Counted from the stretch's first letter, positions 9,228 to 19,153 are shown. The stretch is DNA of 64,000 nucleotides from Thalassotalea_B piscium_A (GCA_049347715.1 CP186339.1:3286001-3350000), one strand, 5' to 3'. Numbers and translations: made by a program. Notes: a model not told the origin generated them from the letters alone.

Positions 9228-11398
9228 AAACTTGACTCTTTAGCGAACTGGCTGCCACGTAATTGCGCTAGTACTTTATCTTTTGGTCCATCAATGATGA
9301 GTTTCCCTTTATCTAACACTAAAATGCGATCAACAATTTTTAATAACTCCATTTTATGAGTTATCAATAACATTGTTCGGTCTTGAGCCGTAGCCATTAT
9401 TGACTTTATAAATTGTTTTTCGGCTCGTGCATCAAGGCTTGCTGTTGGCTCATCTAATAATAATATTTGTGGTGAATTTAAAATAGCTCTTGCTAAGACA
9501 ATTGATTGTCTTTGCCCTCGAGACAAGGCACTACCGTTTTCACCTACCTGTTGATCAAGACCTTTTGCATTGTTATCAGTGAAGACATTCACTCCAGAAA
9601 GTTGCACAGCCCTTATTAATTGATACTCTGTAACTTGCCTAGTGCCAAATAAGATATTATCCCGAATAGTGCCATGGAATAAGGTGATATCTTGCGGCAA
9701 ATATCCGATGTTGTTACGTAAATCACTCGGGTGTATTTGGTTATGATTTAAACCATCAAATTGAATTGACCCTTGAGTAGGCTGATATAATCCTAATAAA
9801 AGTTTGGCTAATGTAGTTTTACCTGAACCATTATGCCCAACGATAGCCACTTTTTCTCCTTGCTCAATCGTGACTGACATCGGTTGTAAAGAAATGTAAT
9901 CTGAGTTGGGGTATTTAAAACTGATATTTTCTGCGTGTATATTACCAGCAAGTGTTTGCCTACTAACTAAATGGGCTTTATCTTCAAATTCGCCTTCTTG
10001 CTCCATGATTGAATCAAGTTGCTTTAATGCACTTATTGTTTGATTAGAGCGGGTCATTAAACCGGCTAGTTTTGCAATCGGAGAGATAGCCCTCCCTGTT
10101 AACATAACCGCTGCAATAATCCCTCCCATTGAGATCAAATTTTCTGATACTCGATACACCCCAAGAACAACCACCCCCACAACTGAAATCTGCACAATAA
10201 AACTAGCAAAATTGAGGACTGAATTAGTAATAACTTTAGACTTAAGTAACCAGGTTGAAGTATGCCCTATCATTTGTTGCCAAGCATTTTGAACTACGCC
10301 TTCAGCACCGTTGGCTTTAATAGACTCAAGAGAACTTAAACACTCAATTAAATGTCCATGCCGTAAACTAGAAAACTTATTACTTTCTTCTATCGCCTTA
10401 CGTAATTTCGATTGATTTAAAAGTGTATAACTAATAATTAATACAGAAGCAATAATTGGAAGCAGTACTAAATCTCCAGCAACCAACCAGATACAAAACA
10501 TAAATAACAGCGCAAAAGGGAGATCGACTAAGGCACTAATGGTTGCTGAGGATAAAAATTCTCTGACATTATCAAATTCTCCCAACTGCTTAGCCATACC
10601 ACCAACGCTAGGTGAACGTTTCTCCAGTGGAGCTCCAATTACTTTTGCAAATAATTTTGAAGAAACCTCGATATCAATTTTTTTACCTGCAACATCAATT
10701 AAGTAGCCACGTAATTGCTTTAATATTAAATCAAATACGTACGCGATGGCAGCACCTATAGCCAAGACCCAAAGGGATTCAAAAGCAAGATTAGGCACCA
10801 CTTTGTCATAAATGTTCATCACAAAAAGCGGAGAGACCAGCGCAAAAATGTTAATCATAACTGAGGCGATAATGACATCTCGATAAATGGAAGATGTATT
10901 TTTAATTTTTTGCCATAACCAATGTTCTTTTGAATTATCAATATGAACATCAAATTCTCGATCACCGCGATACTGTTGCTTAATCAAAAATAGATAGCCA
11001 ACAAATTGAGATTCTAATTCCTCAATTGATAGCTCTGCTTTACCACCTGTTTCAGGTAATGAAACGATTGCTTTATTATTATCAATATTAATTTCTTGTA
11101 ATACTAATGCTTGTTTATCTTTTAGCATTAGAATACATGGCAGTAGCATTGGAGGTAATTCATTCAAGCCTTTGCGTACTAATTTAGCACTTAATCCGGC
11201 TCGAGAAGCAGCTTGAGGTAGAAGTTCAGGTGTTAAGCTTGCACTGGTTAATGGCAATCCCGCTGATAGTGCATCAGCAGAACATGGATTACCAAAATGC
11301 TCCGTTAGGATCACTAAGCTATCTAATAAAGGATCAACACTAATCTTTTGAGAAGCGGAAATTGTCCATTGATTTGGCTGTTTCGCTGATGATTGCAC
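9224..11398 (-). CDS. lapB: Type I secretion ABC transporter/permease with C39-like domain (LapB-like)
   Basis: A 724-residue exporter: an N-terminal peptidase-C39-like domain (about residues 20-145), six membrane helices (about 165-450) and a nucleotide-binding domain with Walker A GHNGSGKTT, signature LSRGQRQ, Walker B ILLLDEPTASLD and the H-loop ITHK. The C39-like domain has no catalytic Cys in the usual QxxxxDCG setting, as expected of LapB-type exporters that bind but do not cleave substrate. The start is GTG at 11398 with AGGGAA about 12 bases upstream. The gene follows the adhesin by 92 bases without a visible terminator. Confidence 0.94.
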   Translation of the reverse strand: MQSSAKQPNQWTISASQKISVDPLLDSLVILTEHFGNPCSADALSAGLPLTSASLTPELLPQAASRAGLSAKLVRKGLNELPPMLLPCILMLKDKQALVLQEINIDNNKAIVSLPETGGKAELSIEELESQFVGYLFLIKQQYRGDREFDVHIDNSKEHWLWQKIKNTSSIYRDVIIASVMINIFALVSPLFVMNIYDKVVPNLAFESLWVLAIGAAIAYVFDLILKQLRGYLIDVAGKKIDIEVSSKLFAKVIGAPLEKRSPSVGGMAKQLGEFDNVREFLSSATISALVDLPFALLFMFCIWLVAGDLVLLPIIASVLIISYTLLNQSKLRKAIEESNKFSSLRHGHLIECLSSLESIKANGAEGVVQNAWQQMIGHTSTWLLKSKVITNSVLNFASFIVQISVVGVVVLGVYRVSENLISMGGIIAAVMLTGRAISPIAKLAGLMTRSNQTISALKQLDSIMEQEGEFEDKAHLVSRQTLAGNIHAENISFKYPNSDYISLQPMSVTIEQGEKVAIVGHNGSGKTTLAKLLLGLYQPTQGSIQFDGLNHNQIHPSDLRNNIGYLPQDITLFHGTIRDNILFGTRQVTEYQLIRAVQLSGVNVFTDNNAKGLDQQVGENGSALSRGQRQSIVLARAILNSPQILLLDEPTASLDARAEKQFIKSIMATAQDRTMLLITHKMELLKIVDRILVLDKGKLIIDGPKDKVLAQLRGSQFAKESSL

Positions 11399-11490
11399 GA
11401 ATTATTTAATTCCCTAAATAAATACATGATCTAATAATGAAAGACTCCATACTACACCATTAGATCATTGAAATCATTTACATATATTCA

Positions 11491-14400
11491 TTATATAAGA
11501 TCAGTTGAGTCAAGCTCAATTGCTTGAGGCTGATGCTCAGGAGAAGCATCACCTATCAATGTAGCCCCCTCACTTAATAAACTATTCGTTATAATTCTAT
11601 CATCCGCCACATTCTCTGAGTCTAATACACTTTCAGCAAGCATAGACATGTCAGTCATACTTGCCTCTGTACTTAAAGAATCACTCGCTAAAATACCGTT
11701 CGTCTCACTAGTATCACTAAAGTTTGTTAGAGTATTTTCAACTAAAAGGTCACTAAGATCATAATCATTTAAGCTATTATTTTCTTGATTAGCAGAAGTC
11801 TCAAGCGATTGTTCACTATAACTAAAATCAATGAGCTCTCCATCCGACAACGAATGACTAACTCCACTTACATTTTGCTTATGTGCTAGGTAAATAGTTA
11901 ACGTGGCATCATCCGTTTCCGCATTTACTGCATCGCCATCTTCAATGGTATAACCAAATTTAAGTGTACTCGGAATAGTATTTACATCTACCCCCGAATT
12001 CATTTTGAAAATATAACTACCCGTATTATTAATACTAAGAGAACCAAAATTAGTGACTATCGTATAAGACGTGTGAGTAGAGTCAAAGTCATAGGTTTGT
12101 CCCTCAAACTCAACTTGTATTAAGTTTATATTGCCATCTGCTGAGGTATCAGCTCTATCCCCAGAGCTCCCCATACTAATGATATTGCCAACAACACTAC
12201 TACCAATACTTAAACCGTTATCATCTTTAAATAAGATGTAATTATTATCATCAACTGCAACTGGTGCTGTATCTTCAATATTAATGGTAACTTTAGCGAT
12301 ATCGGTATCTATACCATCACTTAACGTATATTCAAAACTTGGAAATGTCGATCCTAAGATAAAACCTTCATCATTATCATAAGAAAACGCTCCTTGGGCA
12401 TTAATCACTAATGTGCCGCCTTCAACCGCGACTGTTGCAAACCCATTAGAAGCAAACACCAAATCAATACCATTAACTTGGGTAATCGTTAGTATTCCAC
12501 CATCCCCACCATCATTATCAACTTTACCATCACCATCGTTATTGGTAATAACATTGCCATTAACAGTATCGCCTTCTTCAATACTAAAAGTATCATCTTC
12601 AGCAAATGGTCCAATATTAACCACGCTCACCGGCGTCACTGAAATGGTTAAGGTCGAAATATCGGTATCACCCGCACCGTCGGTGACGGTATACGTGACC
12701 ACAGGTACCGGTCCTGAATAGTCTGTTTTAGGTGTAAAGGTATAGTCACCGTTGCTGCCTAAGGTAAAGTCACCTTCTGCTAACGCAACCGTGGTACCAA
12801 TGGCATACGTCACACCGCCAATGGTAAAGTCGGTTACGGTTAATGAGCCCTCTGGACTTGCAGCATTCGTTAACACACTGCCAGTAACCGCGGTATCTTC
12901 TAACGTACTGACCACTTCGTTGCCGTCGGTAAGATCGCTCACCGGCGTCACTGAAATGGTTAAGGTCGAAATATCGGTATCACCCGCACCGTCAGTGACG
13001 GTATAAGTGACCACAGGTACCGGTCCTGAATAGTCTGTTTTTGGTGTAAAGGTATAGTCACCGTTGCTGCCTAAGGTAAAGTCACCTTCCGCTAACGCAA
13101 CCGTAGTACCAATGGCATACGTCACACCGCCAATGGTAAAGTCGGTTACGGTTAATGAGCCCTCTGGACTCGCAGCATTTGTTAACACACTGCCAGTAAC
13201 CGCGGTATCTTCTAACGTACTGACCACTTCGTTGCCGTCAGTAAGATCGCTCACCGGTGTCACTGAAATGGTTAAGGTCGAACTATCGGTATCACCCGCA
13301 CCATCAGTGACGGTATAGGTGACCACAGGTACCGGGCCTGAATAGTCTGCACGTGGCATAAAGGTATAGTCACCGTTGCTGCCTAAGGTAAAGTCACCTT
13401 CCGCTAACGCAACCGTGGTACCAATGGCATACGTCACACCGCCAATGGTAAAGTCGGTCACCGTTAATGAGCCCTCTGGACTCGCCGCATTCGTTAACAC
13501 ACTGCCAGTAACCGCGGTATCTTCTAACGTACTGACCACTTCGTTGCCGTCAGTAAGATCGCTCACCGGCGTCACTGAAATGGTTAAGGTCGAAATATCG
13601 GTATCACCCGCACCGTCGGTGACGGTATAAGTGACCACTGGTACCGGTCCTGAATAGTCTGTTTTTGGTGTAAAGGTATAGTCACCGTTGCTGCCTAAGG
13701 TAAAGTCACCTTCCGCTAACGCAACCGTAGTACCAATGGCATACGTCACACCGCCAATGGTAAAGTCTGTCACCGTTAATGAGCCCTCTGGACTCGCCGC
13801 ATTCGTTAACACACTGCCAGTAACGGCTGTATCTTCTAACGTACTGACCACTTCGTTGCCGTCAGTAAGATCGCTCACCGGTGTCACTGAAATGGTTAAG
13901 GTCGAAACATCGGTATCACCCGCAGCGTCAGTGACGGTATAAGTGACCACAGGTACCGGTCCTGAATAGTCTGTTTTTGGTGTAAAGGTATAGTCACCGT
14001 TGCTGCCTAAGGTAAAGTCACCTTCCGCTAACGCAACCGTAGTACCAATGGCATACGTCACACCGCCAATGGTAAAGTCTGTCACAGTTAATGAGCCCTC
14101 TGGACTCGCAGCATTCGTTAACACACTGCCAGTAACCGCGGTATCTTCTAACGTACTGACCACTTCGTTCCCGTCGGTAAGATCGCTCACCGGTGTCACT
14201 GAAATGGTTAAGGTCGAAATATCGGTATCACCCGCAGCGTCAGTGACGGTATACGTGACCACAGGTACCGGTCCTGAATAGTCTGCACGTGGCGTAAAGG
14301 TATAGTCACCGTTGCTGCCTAAGGTAAAATCACCTTCCGCTAACGCAACCGTAGTACCACTGGCATACGTCACACCGCCAATGGTAAAGTCGGTCACCGT

Positions 14401-17400
14401 TAATGAGCCCTCTGGACTCGCAGCATTCGTTAACACACTGCCAGTAACGGCTGTATCTTCTAACGTACTGACCACTTCGTTGCCGTCGGTAAGATCGCTC
14501 ACCGGCGTCACTGAAATGGTTAAGGTCGAACTATCGGTATCACCCGCACCGTCAGTGACGGTATAGGTGACCACAGGTACCGGCCCTGAATAGTCTGTTT
14601 TTGGTGTAAAGGTATAGTCACCGTTGCTGCCTAAGGTAAAGTCACCTTCCGCTAACGCAACCGTAGTACCAATGGCATACGTCACACCGCCAATGGTAAA
14701 GTCTGTCACAGTTAATGAGCCCTCTGGACTCGCCGCATTCGTTAACACACTGCCAGTAACCGCGGTATCTTCTAACGTACTGACCACTTCGTTACCGTCG
14801 GTAAGATCGCTCACCGGCGTCACTGAAATGGTTAAGGTCGAACTATCGGTATCACCCGCACCGTCGGTGACGGTATACGTGACCACAGGTACCGGTCCTG
14901 AATAGTCTGTTTTTGGTGTAAAGGTATAGTCACCGTTGCTGCCTAAGGTAAAGTCACCTTCTGCTAACGCAACCGTGGTACCAATGGCATACGTCACACC
15001 GCCAATGGTAAAGTCTGTCACGGTTAATGAGCCCTCTGGACTCGCCGCATTCGTTAACACACTGCCAGTAACCGCGGTATCTTCTAACGTACTGACCACT
15101 TCGTTACCGTCGGTAAGATCGCTCACCGGCGTCACTGAAATGGTTAAGGTCGAACTATCGGTATCACCCGCAGCGTCGGTGACGGTATACGTGACCACTG
15201 GTACCGGTCCTGAATAGTCTGTTTTTGGTGTAAAGGTATAGTCACCGTTGCTGCCTAAGGTAAAGTCACCTTCCGCTAACGCAACCGTAGTACCAATGGC
15301 ATACGTCACACCGCCAATGGTAAAGTCTGTCACCGTTAATGAGCCCTCTGGACTCGCCGCATTCGTTAACACACTGCCAGTAACGGCTGTATCTTCTAAC
15401 GTACTGACCACTTCGTTGCCGTCAGTAAGATCGCTCACCGGTGTCACTGAAATGGTTAAGGTCGAAACATCGGTATCACCCGCAGCGTCAGTGACGGTAT
15501 AAGTGACCACAGGTACCGGTCCTGAATAGTCTGTTTTTGGTGTAAAGGTATAGTCACCGTTGCTGCCTAAGGTAAAGTCACCTTCCGCTAACGCAACCGT
15601 AGTACCAATGGCATACGTCACACCGCCAATGGTAAAGTCTGTCACCGTTAATGAGCCCTCTGGACTCGCAGCATTCGTTAACACACTGCCAGTAACCGCG
15701 GTATCTTCTAACGTACTGACCACTTCGTTCCCGTCGGTAAGATCGCTCACCGGTGTCACTGAAATGGTTAAGGTCGAAATATCGGTATCACCCGCAGCGT
15801 CAGTGACGGTATACGTGACCACAGGTACCGGTCCTGAATAGTCTGCACGTGGCGTAAAGGTATAGTCACCGTTGCTGCCTAAGGTAAAATCACCTTCCGC
15901 TAACGCAACCGTAGTACCACTGGCATACGTCACACCGCCAATGGTAAAGTCGGTCACCGTTAATGAGCCCTCTGGACTCGCAGCATTCGTTAACACACTG
16001 CCAGTAACGGCTGTATCTTCTAACGTACTGACCACTTCGTTGCCGTCGGTAAGATCGCTCACCGGCGTCACTGAAATGGTTAAGGTCGAAACATCGGTAT
16101 CACCCGCAGCGTCAGTGACGGTATAAGTGACCACAGGTACCGGTCCTGAATAGTCTGTTTTTGGTGTAAAGGTATAGTCACCGTTGCTGCCTAAGGTAAA
16201 ATCACCTTCCGCTAACGCAACCGTAGTACCAATGGCATACGTCACACCGCCAATGGTAAAGTCTGTCACCGTTAATGAGCCCTCTGGACTCGCAGCATTC
16301 GTTAACACACTGCCAGTAACCGCGGTATCTTCTAACGTACTGACCACTTCGTTCCCGTCGGTAAGATCGCTCACCGGTGTCACTGAAATGGTTAAGGTCG
16401 AAATATCGGTATCACCCGCAGCGTCAGTGACGGTATAAGTGACCACAGGTACCGGTCCTGAATAGTCTGTTTTTGGTGTAAAGGTATAGTCACCGTTGCT
16501 GCCTAAGGTAAAATCACCTTCCGCTAACGCAACCGTAGTACCAATGGCATACGTCACACCGCCAATGGTAAAGTCTGTCACAGTTAATGAGCCCTCTGGA
16601 CTCGCAGCATTCGTTAACACACTGCCAGTAACGGCTGTATCTTCTAACGTACTGACCACTTCGTTGCCGTCAGTAAGATCGCTCACCGGTGTCACTGAAA
16701 TGGTTAAGGTCGAAATATCGGTATCACCCGCACCGTCAGTGACGGTATACGTGACCACAGGTACCGGTCCTGAATAGTCTGTTTTTGGTGTAAAGGTATA
16801 GTCACCGTTGCTGCCTAAGGTAAAGTCACCTTCCGCTAACGCAACCGTAGTACCAATGGCATACGTCACACCGCCAATGGTAAAGTCGGTTACGGTTAAT
16901 GAGCCCTCTGGACTCGCAGCATTTGTTAACACACTGCCAGTAACCGCGGTATCTTCTAACGTACTGACCACTTCGTTGCCGTCAGTAAGATCGCTCACCG
17001 GCGTCACTGAAATGGTTAAGGTCGAACTATCGGTATCACCCGCACCGTCAGTGACGGTATAGGTGACCACAGGTACCGGCCCTGAATAGTCTGTTTTGGG
17101 TGTAAAGGTATAGTCACCGTTGCTGCCTAAGGTAAAGTCACCTTCCGCTAACGCAACCGTAGTACCAATGGCATACGTCACACCGCCAATGGTAAAGTCT
17201 GTCACCGTTAATGAGCCCTCTGGACTCGCAGCATTCGTTAACACACTGCCAGTAACCGCGGTATCTTCTAACGTACTGACCACTTCGTTCCCGTCGGTAA
17301 GATCGCTCACCGGTGTCACTGAAATGGTTAAGGTCGAAATATCGGTATCACCCGCACCGTCAGTGACGGTATACGTGACCACAGGTACCGGTCCTGAATA

Positions 17401-18198
17401 GTCTGTTTTTGGTGTAAAGGTATATTCACCGTTGCTGCCTAAGGTAAAGTCACCTTCCGCTAACGCAACCGTAGTACCAATGGCATACGTCACACCGCCA
17501 ATGGTAAAGTCTGTCACGGTTAATGAGCCCTCTGGACTCGCAGCATTCGTTAACACACTGCCAGTAACCGCGGTATCTTCTAACGTACTGACTACTTCGT
17601 TCCCGTCGGTAAAAGCGTCTTCCGAAGGTGGAGGGTCAAGAGGGTCAAGAGGGTCAAGAGGGTCAAGAGGGTCAACAATAGGTGGTAACGGAGTAGGGGT
17701 AATTATCTCATTTTCTGAAAAGTTGCTAAGACCTGTAGGATTAGTTGAAACAAGTGCTGTATTAATAAGCCCGGAAGTATCATAACCCGCCTCAGCTAAA
17801 GTTTCATCGCCTGTTCTATTTACAGTGACAAATCCAGTTCCTTCATTACCTACCTGACCTGCGGCTGTATCCGGTAATTCAAGATCACCTTCTTCCGTAA
17901 TTAATTCTTGTATAGCGGCAATTTCATCTTGTACACTGCTAGCCGTTTCTACATTTGTATCACTTGGGGAATCATCTGTACTCACACCTTCTTTTAACTC
18001 ACCATCAATAGTAGACACTCGATAATAACTACCATCATTTAATAGAAGTAAAAGTTCACTCTCTTTGGTAAGTGTCAAAATCGTACCTAAACTAAGATTA
18101 TCACCTGTTTTTAACAATTCACCGTCATTAGAGGAAATACTTATTTCACCTTTAATATTAATAATTTGTGAGTTTTGAGGGAGAGTATAATTTTCCAT
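11491..18198 (-). CDS. Giant LapA/BpfA-like biofilm adhesin with N-terminal retention module and 16 tandem repeats
   Basis: I start at ATG 18198 (AGGA about 8 bases upstream) rather than the in-frame ATG at 18234, giving 2235 residues. Residues 1-90 form a retention module (QIINIKGEIS, LLLLNDGSYYRV). A TAAG site lies at 111-114 within LPDTAAGQVG; LapG cuts Pseudomonas LapA at nearly the same residue number. A Pro/Asp hinge of DPL repeats comes near residue 175-190. Sixteen almost identical 104-residue VCBS/cadherin-like repeats fill about 196-1859. Two divergent Ig-like domains follow, then an acidic tail containing DYDLSDLLV, which resembles the end of type I secretion substrates. I see no RTX GGxGxD nonapeptides and no von Willebrand domain. 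It should be exported by the downstream genes and held at the cell surface until cleavage. Confidence 0.93.
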   Translation of the reverse strand: MENYTLPQNSQIINIKGEISISSNDGELLKTGDNLSLGTILTLTKESELLLLLNDGSYYRVSTIDGELKEGVSTDDSPSDTNVETASSVQDEIAAIQELITEEGDLELPDTAAGQVGNEGTGFVTVNRTGDETLAEAGYDTSGLINTALVSTNPTGLSNFSENEIITPTPLPPIVDPLDPLDPLDPLDPPPSEDAFTDGNEVVSTLEDTAVTGSVLTNAASPEGSLTVTDFTIGGVTYAIGTTVALAEGDFTLGSNGEYTFTPKTDYSGPVPVVTYTVTDGAGDTDISTLTISVTPVSDLTDGNEVVSTLEDTAVTGSVLTNAASPEGSLTVTDFTIGGVTYAIGTTVALAEGDFTLGSNGDYTFTPKTDYSGPVPVVTYTVTDGAGDTDSSTLTISVTPVSDLTDGNEVVSTLEDTAVTGSVLTNAASPEGSLTVTDFTIGGVTYAIGTTVALAEGDFTLGSNGDYTFTPKTDYSGPVPVVTYTVTDGAGDTDISTLTISVTPVSDLTDGNEVVSTLEDTAVTGSVLTNAASPEGSLTVTDFTIGGVTYAIGTTVALAEGDFTLGSNGDYTFTPKTDYSGPVPVVTYTVTDAAGDTDISTLTISVTPVSDLTDGNEVVSTLEDTAVTGSVLTNAASPEGSLTVTDFTIGGVTYAIGTTVALAEGDFTLGSNGDYTFTPKTDYSGPVPVVTYTVTDAAGDTDVSTLTISVTPVSDLTDGNEVVSTLEDTAVTGSVLTNAASPEGSLTVTDFTIGGVTYASGTTVALAEGDFTLGSNGDYTFTPRADYSGPVPVVTYTVTDAAGDTDISTLTISVTPVSDLTDGNEVVSTLEDTAVTGSVLTNAASPEGSLTVTDFTIGGVTYAIGTTVALAEGDFTLGSNGDYTFTPKTDYSGPVPVVTYTVTDAAGDTDVSTLTISVTPVSDLTDGNEVVSTLEDTAVTGSVLTNAASPEGSLTVTDFTIGGVTYAIGTTVALAEGDFTLGSNGDYTFTPKTDYSGPVPVVTYTVTDAAGDTDSSTLTISVTPVSDLTDGNEVVSTLEDTAVTGSVLTNAASPEGSLTVTDFTIGGVTYAIGTTVALAEGDFTLGSNGDYTFTPKTDYSGPVPVVTYTVTDGAGDTDSSTLTISVTPVSDLTDGNEVVSTLEDTAVTGSVLTNAASPEGSLTVTDFTIGGVTYAIGTTVALAEGDFTLGSNGDYTFTPKTDYSGPVPVVTYTVTDGAGDTDSSTLTISVTPVSDLTDGNEVVSTLEDTAVTGSVLTNAASPEGSLTVTDFTIGGVTYASGTTVALAEGDFTLGSNGDYTFTPRADYSGPVPVVTYTVTDAAGDTDISTLTISVTPVSDLTDGNEVVSTLEDTAVTGSVLTNAASPEGSLTVTDFTIGGVTYAIGTTVALAEGDFTLGSNGDYTFTPKTDYSGPVPVVTYTVTDAAGDTDVSTLTISVTPVSDLTDGNEVVSTLEDTAVTGSVLTNAASPEGSLTVTDFTIGGVTYAIGTTVALAEGDFTLGSNGDYTFTPKTDYSGPVPVVTYTVTDGAGDTDISTLTISVTPVSDLTDGNEVVSTLEDTAVTGSVLTNAASPEGSLTVTDFTIGGVTYAIGTTVALAEGDFTLGSNGDYTFMPRADYSGPVPVVTYTVTDGAGDTDSSTLTISVTPVSDLTDGNEVVSTLEDTAVTGSVLTNAASPEGSLTVTDFTIGGVTYAIGTTVALAEGDFTLGSNGDYTFTPKTDYSGPVPVVTYTVTDGAGDTDISTLTISVTPVSDLTDGNEVVSTLEDTAVTGSVLTNAASPEGSLTVTDFTIGGVTYAIGTTVALAEGDFTLGSNGDYTFTPKTDYSGPVPVVTYTVTDGAGDTDISTLTISVTPVSVVNIGPFAEDDTFSIEEGDTVNGNVITNNDGDGKVDNDGGDGGILTITQVNGIDLVFASNGFATVAVEGGTLVINAQGAFSYDNDEGFILGSTFPSFEYTLSDGIDTDIAKVTINIEDTAPVAVDDNNYILFKDDNGLSIGSSVVGNIISMGSSGDRADTSADGNINLIQVEFEGQTYDFDSTHTSYTIVTNFGSLSINNTGSYIFKMNSGVDVNTIPSTLKFGYTIEDGDAVNAETDDATLTIYLAHKQNVSGVSHSLSDGELIDFSYSEQSLETSANQENNSLNDYDLSDLLVENTLTNFSDTSETNGILASDSLSTEASMTDMSMLAESVLDSENVADDRIITNSLLSEGATLIGDASPEHQPQAIELDSTDLI
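12620..17612 (-). repeat. Tandem array: 16 units of 312 bp inside the adhesin gene
   Basis: The period is exactly 312 bases (104 codons); landmark sequence recurs at 12752, 13064, 13376 and so on to 17432. Units differ at few positions, mostly silent or in four small variable patches: AIG/ASG, KTD/RAD, GAG/AAG, and IS/SS/VS before TLTISV. The pattern of these variants shows block copying; for example about 13630-14500 and about 15190-16060 are nearly base-identical at a five-unit offset. Each unit encodes one VCBS/cadherin-like beta-sandwich, beginning TDGNEVVSTLEDTAVTG. Confidence 0.97.
17633..17676 (-). repeat. 9-bp microsatellite encoding a DPL hinge
   Basis: Four full copies and one partial copy of GGGTCAAGA (plus-strand reading) encode DPLDPLDPLDPLDP in the adhesin, between the protease site and the first big repeat. 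Being a multiple of three, copy-number change would alter hinge length without breaking the frame. Confidence 0.9.
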
Positions 18199-18398
18199 AA
18201 ACAAGATTCCTAATAATCTAGTTATCACATTCAAAAATCACTTAAATACACATTGATTATTTGTGATAACAATTAAAGTAAGATGGTACGTATATTACCT
18301 TCTTTTATCGGCCAATTGACATATAAAGTCAATTAAATTTGGGGAGTTAAAAATTAAGAAAGGTAACTTAATATGTTTCAGAGTTATTAATTAAATGA

Positions 18399-18425
18399 AA
18401 GTAATAATACTCAAGATTATTACTT
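18399..18425 (-). terminator. Hairpin after the PEP-CTERM gene
   Basis: A perfect 10-base inverted repeat (AAGTAATAAT / ATTATTACTT, 7-base loop) lies about 20 bases past the PEP-CTERM stop. It may separate that gene from the adhesin operon, although the U-tract is weak. Confidence 0.45.
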
Positions 18426-18445
18426 CCATAAATCATAGTAGCGTC

Positions 18446-18991
18446 TTACTTATTGAAACGACGTGCTGTAAGCGGAATTAAAACTAATAAAAATAAAGCT
18501 AACGTAGCTGGCTCTGGAACATTAACACCTTTAAATACATGGTTAATGTTTTCTCCGGAAGCTGCACGATCTCTCACAAATGCTGAAATGTCATCTATCG
18601 CATCATAAGTTGCACCACCTGCATTATTAGCAACAGCTGATTCACTCGCTTCATGTATACCAACCATCCAATCAAAAGCATCATACAAAGCTTTATGATT
18701 AACAATGTAGTCATCTATATTGATAAAATCTGTAACTTTATTTGAGCTCAGAGCATATTGCTCGCTAGGAGAAAGTAATCCAAAATTTAATACCGCAGCC
18801 TCTAAGCCATTAACAGGAGTTGCATTTTTATAGTATTCACCGTCAGCTAAATCAAAACTACCAACGTACTCCCACTGAACACCAAGTTCATCAGCATAAT
18901 AATCACCAACAATCAAACCCGCATTGGCATTGGCAGTGACAAAAAATGAAGTAAAACAAAAAAGAATTACATTAAAAATTTTAGAACTCAT
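18446..18991 (-). CDS. PEP-CTERM sorting-domain protein
   Basis: A 181-residue secreted protein. The signal peptide ends near VTANANAG. The C-terminus has the tripartite PEP-CTERM signal: the VPEPATLAL motif, a hydrophobic stretch (LFLLVLIPL) and basic residues (ARRFNK). Such proteins are processed by an exosortase and usually end up at the surface or in extracellular polymer; exosortase is not in this window. The middle part (about residues 25-150) is not a domain I recognise. It is on the same strand as and upstream of the adhesin operon, but a hairpin and about 250 bases separate them. Confidence 0.85.
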   Translation of the reverse strand: MSSKIFNVILFCFTSFFVTANANAGLIVGDYYADELGVQWEYVGSFDLADGEYYKNATPVNGLEAAVLNFGLLSPSEQYALSSNKVTDFINIDDYIVNHKALYDAFDWMVGIHEASESAVANNAGGATYDAIDDISAFVRDRAASGENINHVFKGVNVPEPATLALFLLVLIPLTARRFNK

Positions 18992-19153
18992 ACAACTTCC
19001 TTAAGCCCTCGATGGGTCAATCTATGAAAGGATAATAATTATTACAACTAAAAAAACAAATGCAATCTTAATGCCAGAAATAAAAAACGCTTTAAAATCA
19101 AGTTCAATATTTAAAAAGGTAATACTATTAGAAGTATACTATCTATTATTGTA
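18992..19153. other. AT-rich intergenic stretch upstream of the PEP-CTERM gene
   Basis: No gene is seen here. It should hold the promoter of the PEP-CTERM gene, but I could not fix clear -35/-10 boxes in the AT-rich sequence. Confidence 0.4.

Noticed and set aside
12620..17612. Regular repeats as a possible CRISPR array
   Set aside because: The period is 312 bp, there are no unique spacers, and the repeats are in-frame coding sequence.
12413..17785. Series of 84- to 117-residue plus-strand open frames recurring every 312 bp
   Set aside because: They are antisense shadows of the adhesin repeats, without ribosome-binding sites, and recur only because the DNA is repeated.
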